Assembly: GCA_036426205.1 (NCBI GenBank)
Contig: CM071570.1
Location: forward strand, 72,852,838 to 72,916,837
Origin: Ascaphus truei
Taxonomy: Eukaryota; Chordata; Amphibia; Anura; Ascaphidae
DNA: 64,000 nt
Reading direction: 5' to 3'
Made by a program: the position numbers and the translations under genes. Of this stretch, positions 59,855 to 64,000 are shown one piece after another. The notes under the pieces were generated by a model. It saw nothing but the letters and a program-made list of their open reading frames with translations. It did not search any database and was not told the DNA's origin. How positions within the stretch are numbered: the stretch's first letter is position 1; each line of letters starts with the position of its first letter.

Positions 59855-61877
59855 GAATGATGGATGTTCACTAGGAGAATCCATCTAATTGGATTGTCAT
59901 TTTAGTTAGAGTGATCATGTTAGCAATAGTGAGGAACCAATCGTAAGTCAAAAGATAGGGTATATTGCTGGGGACATTTACCTTGGAGCACAAGAGAAAA
60001 GTGTTAAATGATGGTAGCTTCCCTGGAATTAGTTCAATTGGTATTGTATATGTATGTGATTGCTTAGTGCAGTAGTGGAGGAATTTTTGCAACAATATAC
60101 ATAGTGGACAAGTTATATCCGACTATAAACCTGTGAATCTGTGTGTCTGTGATGGGTATGTAACTGACACTACATTTTAGACGTACTGAAACGATTGCAA
60201 ACTGAAATGAAGAAGTAGACGTCTGCCGTTTAGGCAAGTGATTAGTTTTGTTTTCCTACACCTATTAAACACAGAGTTATAATTTGCATTTTTACAACTC
60301 TAACCCCCTGCTTTTAGAAGAATCTGGGTCATTTTTTAAACCTAATTTTCATCTCAAATAGCTTTAAATAGCAAGATCATTTCCACTTGGTGTATTATCG
60401 AACAAGGGGATTTCGCACGTTCACTGTCCGCGCCTTAGGAATTAAAAAGGTGATGCCAATTAATGACTTGGTGTACAATTACTGATGCTATTCATGGTAA
60501 CAATAACCATTACCTCTGCTTTAGAAAGTGTCAATCTATTCATATTCAATAAATACCACCCAGTTTTTCTCGCCTGTATGTAATGTGAAGTGTACAAAAA
60601 GCAGCTAATGCAACAGAGTTTGTATTGTTAATTCTATTTTGGCTCATATATTACGTTGCTGGGGTAGACCTACTGTAGGTCTTTTCTGTTTCTGTGAATT
60701 GTATGTGAATAAGATGCTCTGGGCACAAGTCTGCTTGTGGTAGGCCAACTCCTCCAATGCCTTTTTTTTTCTGATTGGGAAATGTCTTTATCTTGAATAA
60801 TCTATCATTGGTGATCCATCATGGTGAATGAAGTCTGTTAGACGCTGTATATAGCACTGTCATATCTGTATATTACAAATCATGTTGTTTCTAATGAGGG
60901 TATGCTTTAAGAAAAGCGGGTCCTTAAAATTTCCCGTTTTGGTGCATTCATTGTATTATATTTGTAAAAGCAAAATGAATGCTTGAAATGCCCATCCTTA
61001 CTGCTAACATATCAAATGTTTTTAAAAAATTCCTGGAAATATTTTTTTTTTTTTTTTCAGATTATCAATTGAATTTAATTAAAAGTATTTAAAAGTCCAT
61101 TGCCTCTGGTTGTTTGTATACATTATTAATGTATGTTTGTGTATAGCAGATGTTATAGACTGAACTGGGAGGCGTAGAGTCTGGTTCAAAAAGTTTCATT
61201 TCAATAGAAGAAATGGAGACGCTATTGATGTTTGGGGCGAGGGAGATTCATTCCACGGTTGTGCTGCCTAACAGGCCTGGAGGATCAGATACTTTCACAG
61301 GTTGGATTGAGATACATTGGGGAACTAATAGAAATGGAAGAACAAGTGCACAATGTTCTGCTTGCGGCTGTATGACTTAACAAACTTGAACATGTTGCTT
61401 AAAGTGTAATGCAGTTTGTTAATTAGGGGGTGGGGTTTTTTTTGCATGTTTATAATATGTGTAAATACCATTATCGAACCATTTGGATTTTCTTCATAAG
61501 ATAAAACATTTGTAGGGCGCAACGGCTTCTATTTAACTCTAGTCACATGTTCTTGCCCAAATCAATATTTCCCCTACATACAAAGTCCTCTGAATAATCT
61601 CAGTGGGCCCTGGAACTTTGTCCTTGTATGTTAGCATGAGATTTCTCTTTGGAGGACAAAGCTGAAATCGTCTGAGCATACAACCCGCTGCATAGTGTAT
61701 TGAATTGGGCCCATAGCTTTCTGACCCAATTACTGGGCTCCATGCCACTAGAGTTCAACACTTAACATGAAGTATTTGCTGTATGCAGCATGTCAGACTT
61801 GAATCCATACTGTGTGCAGGGTAAGGTTTTAGTAATGCACTGTATGTATGCTAGTTATGTCATCTGCTTGTCTACAG
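59855..61877. other. Downstream DNA, no recognised feature
   Basis: AT-rich with a T run at about 61041-61058; short frames only. Confidence 0.55.
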
Positions 61878-62346
61878 CAGTGGTTCCCAACCTTTTGTAT
61901 ATTCTGAACCCTCTGCTAGAAAATATTCTTTCCGCAAACCCCTAATAAATAAATCTTATTGCCTACTTGTCAGACTATTGCTAACAAAACTGACCGATCT
62001 CAGACAGCATAGTGTTTTGATATTGTGAGGGGACACACGCTTAATAAGGCCCCAAACTGTACCTCAGTGTGTGTAGGCAGCATGGGTGGTATAACTGTCA
62101 ATTACTGCAGGAGCTTCCAAAGTCACGCCCCATAATGCCTTGCTGCTGATGATGCAAAGCATAGTGGGGAGCGACTTTGGAATCTCCTATAATTACAGCT
62201 ATACCACCCACTGTGCAGTTTGGCGCCTTATTAAGTGCACAATCGGGAATCCACTATACTTCATGGGAATCCACCATTACATACTGTACATTTTTTTGTC
62301 AAATTCTTTTGGAGACACCGCACAAAAGCCCTGTTGGGAATCACTG
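61878..62346. mobile_element. hAT (Charlie-like) non-autonomous element
   Basis: Starts cagtggttcccaacctttt and ends tgttgggaatcactg. Flanks gtctacag and gtttatag agree at 6 of 8. The cagtggttcccaacc terminus is typical of Charlie-type hAT elements in vertebrates. The 84- and 64-codon frames inside are not genes. Confidence 0.8.
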
Positions 62347-64000
62347 GTTTATAGGTATCCAGATAAAATGAGTCACAGATGTGGTAGGACTTGATGTTCA
62401 GAGATTTAGTCACTTTGAGATATCAGGAAACAGCGGAGACGGCCCTTCCATATAACCATACATGTCTAACCCCTTGCGTATTTAGTGAAGTCCTGCGTGT
62501 GACCTCCTTGGAAGGGGTGAATAGGGCTGCTACCTTAGTAATAACTGTGCAGCGTGATCAGGGGTTGAAAGTGCACTCTAATAAATGCTGACATCACCTT
62601 TAATAGTCTCAAAGCACTGCCGGCAACCAGTAATTATTTAGTCATTGTTTCAACACTTATGTATTTTATGTATGTATACATAATGGGATATTTCTACTCT
62701 CCATAACGTTATGTGAGAAAAGGGGTGGGTGTCTTGTTTAGGAATAAATTTGAAGCGAGATATCAACAATAATACTATGCTGCAGTAAATCATAATGGAG
62801 AAGCACTGTTTGAACTTTGGGCCATATGACTAAGCAGTGCTAAGCCATGGCATTTTACAGCGCCTTAAGACACCATCATTTAACTGAATGGGCTGCTGTG
62901 TTTTTTGGCTAAGCACAGTTTAGTGAATATGGACCCTTATGGTTAGTTTGTTTCAATGCAAATTATTGATTATATATATAGTATTTATTTAAAGCATGCT
63001 ATGTTACTGTTAATTGGTCTTGCGCTGCTGTTCTTCATCGCCACAACCGCTTCAACTTTTGTCCCATAAAATCTTTAGCTTGCGGAATGGAAACCATGGG
63101 TGTTACAGATTGGTGTCACTTTTACAGCACATGGGGTTGGATTTGTAATGTTTTGTTGTTGTTTTACCAAGTTACATATTTTTTTGCATAATAACCGAAC
63201 CAGTACGCGCATAAGGTCATTTTAGTTTGGTCAATGTGATCGTTAAAATTATACTTATTTGAAGTATTCAAATGCATGTCTGTGATACTGGGCTGTATAG
63301 GGGCCCTGTTTGGTTTCTGTGTATTGGGGGGAACGGATAAAACTGCAGCTCTATAATACCACATGGAGAAGGGCAGTTTAGTTTAGAAAGGGGTGTAACG
63401 ATGCTGCTCTGTTTTAGATATGCAATTAGAATACATACTAACAAATACAAAACTGGAGTAATACAAATTGGTTAATACATAGGGTAGTATTTATTTACGT
63501 CGATGGAATCACCAGTCCATGTTATTCATAAAAGCTGCGTTGGCCAGGAATCCATAAATCAGTTTATATTACCATCTGAGGGATTACATTCAAAATCAGC
63601 TAAGCCTGGCCTTTACTGTGTGTATCACACACACACACCACACAATGTCAGTACTGAAAACCATGAAAGAATGAAAAACGCAAGAAAAATGAAGTGTGTA
63701 AGTAAATATAAATGCAAGAACATTAATTAAGCCATAAAATGTCATAATCTGCCTTGCTTTATTCTCATACCTGTTCATCACATAACCGCACAGAGAAGGC
63801 ACAAACCAGCTGGTTGTGTATTTGAATTTGAAAATATTTTATTTGAATAGCAAATTGTTACACAGTCGAAACAGTTCTATTGAAGCATTCTATAAATAGC
63901 AAACAGTTAAGAAAATAATGTGTGTAGAAAAGAGATTGCTTCTAGTAAGAGCTATCAGTTTACGAGAGCGGTCTGCCCCTTAAAGCACAGTTATTAGAAA
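62347..64000. other. Downstream DNA, no recognised feature
   Basis: Includes a ggccatatgactaagcagtg motif near 62820 with a partial inverse (aagcacagtttagtgaatat) near 62912, probably a worn MITE. Nothing else is supported. Confidence 0.5.

Overview
This is eukaryotic, almost certainly vertebrate, and most likely amphibian (frog-like) genomic DNA. It is AT-rich and sparse in coding sequence. It is crowded with L1/Tx1-type and L2-type LINEs, a MIR-like CORE-SINE, hAT, TTAA-flanked and Tigger-like MITEs, a probable solo LTR, Penelope-like/hammerhead-type modules and long AT and GT microsatellites, and it contains one assembly gap (N run). No operons, tRNAs, rRNAs or CRISPR arrays were seen. The amphibian placement is an inference from the repeat content, for example TTAAAGGRR-ended MITEs and the 'catcaagttcaacct' dispersed repeat. 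The species cannot be named from the sequence.

Genes. I can support one cellular gene, on the + strand, from what appear to be its last two coding exons: 35256-35377 and 57965-58107. Both have good splice sites and matching phase, and they are joined by a 22.6-kb intron. The 3' UTR follows 58107. The protein is not identified. Its C-terminus has an acidic/aromatic helical stretch and then a Ser/Thr/Pro- and Lys/Arg-rich tail. Everything else with a long reading frame is transposon-derived or low complexity.

Layout. 1-3950: two opposed copies of a CpG-rich MITE, a foldback element and a large inverted-repeat element with a hammerhead-like core. 4-16 kb: mostly unique-looking intronic or intergenic DNA with T2-like, TTAA and hAT MITEs, foldbacks and hammerhead-like modules. 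16.4-20.2 kb: a MIR-like SINE, then a nested structure in which an L2-type LINE (apurinic endonuclease plus reverse transcriptase, cut just before its catalytic YADD box) sits inside GT-rich minisatellite DNA between related inverted-repeat termini. 20.9-25.9 kb: an L1/Tx1-type ORF2 split by a second, 5'-truncated L2-type LINE. 26-35 kb: unique DNA with hAT and Tigger-like MITEs. 35-58 kb: the 22.6-kb intron, holding four hAT MITEs, an inverted hammerhead pair, the N gap, a probable 1.17-kb solo LTR and a GC-rich block with G-rich minisatellites. 58-64 kb: 3' UTR and downstream DNA with one more hAT element.

The features do not form a pathway. The window is a record of repeated transposon insertion around and inside the 3' end of a long-intron gene. 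I found no convincing new biological system. The most unusual pattern is the set of about nine degenerate hammerhead-ribozyme-like modules, several of them set in long inverted repeats.
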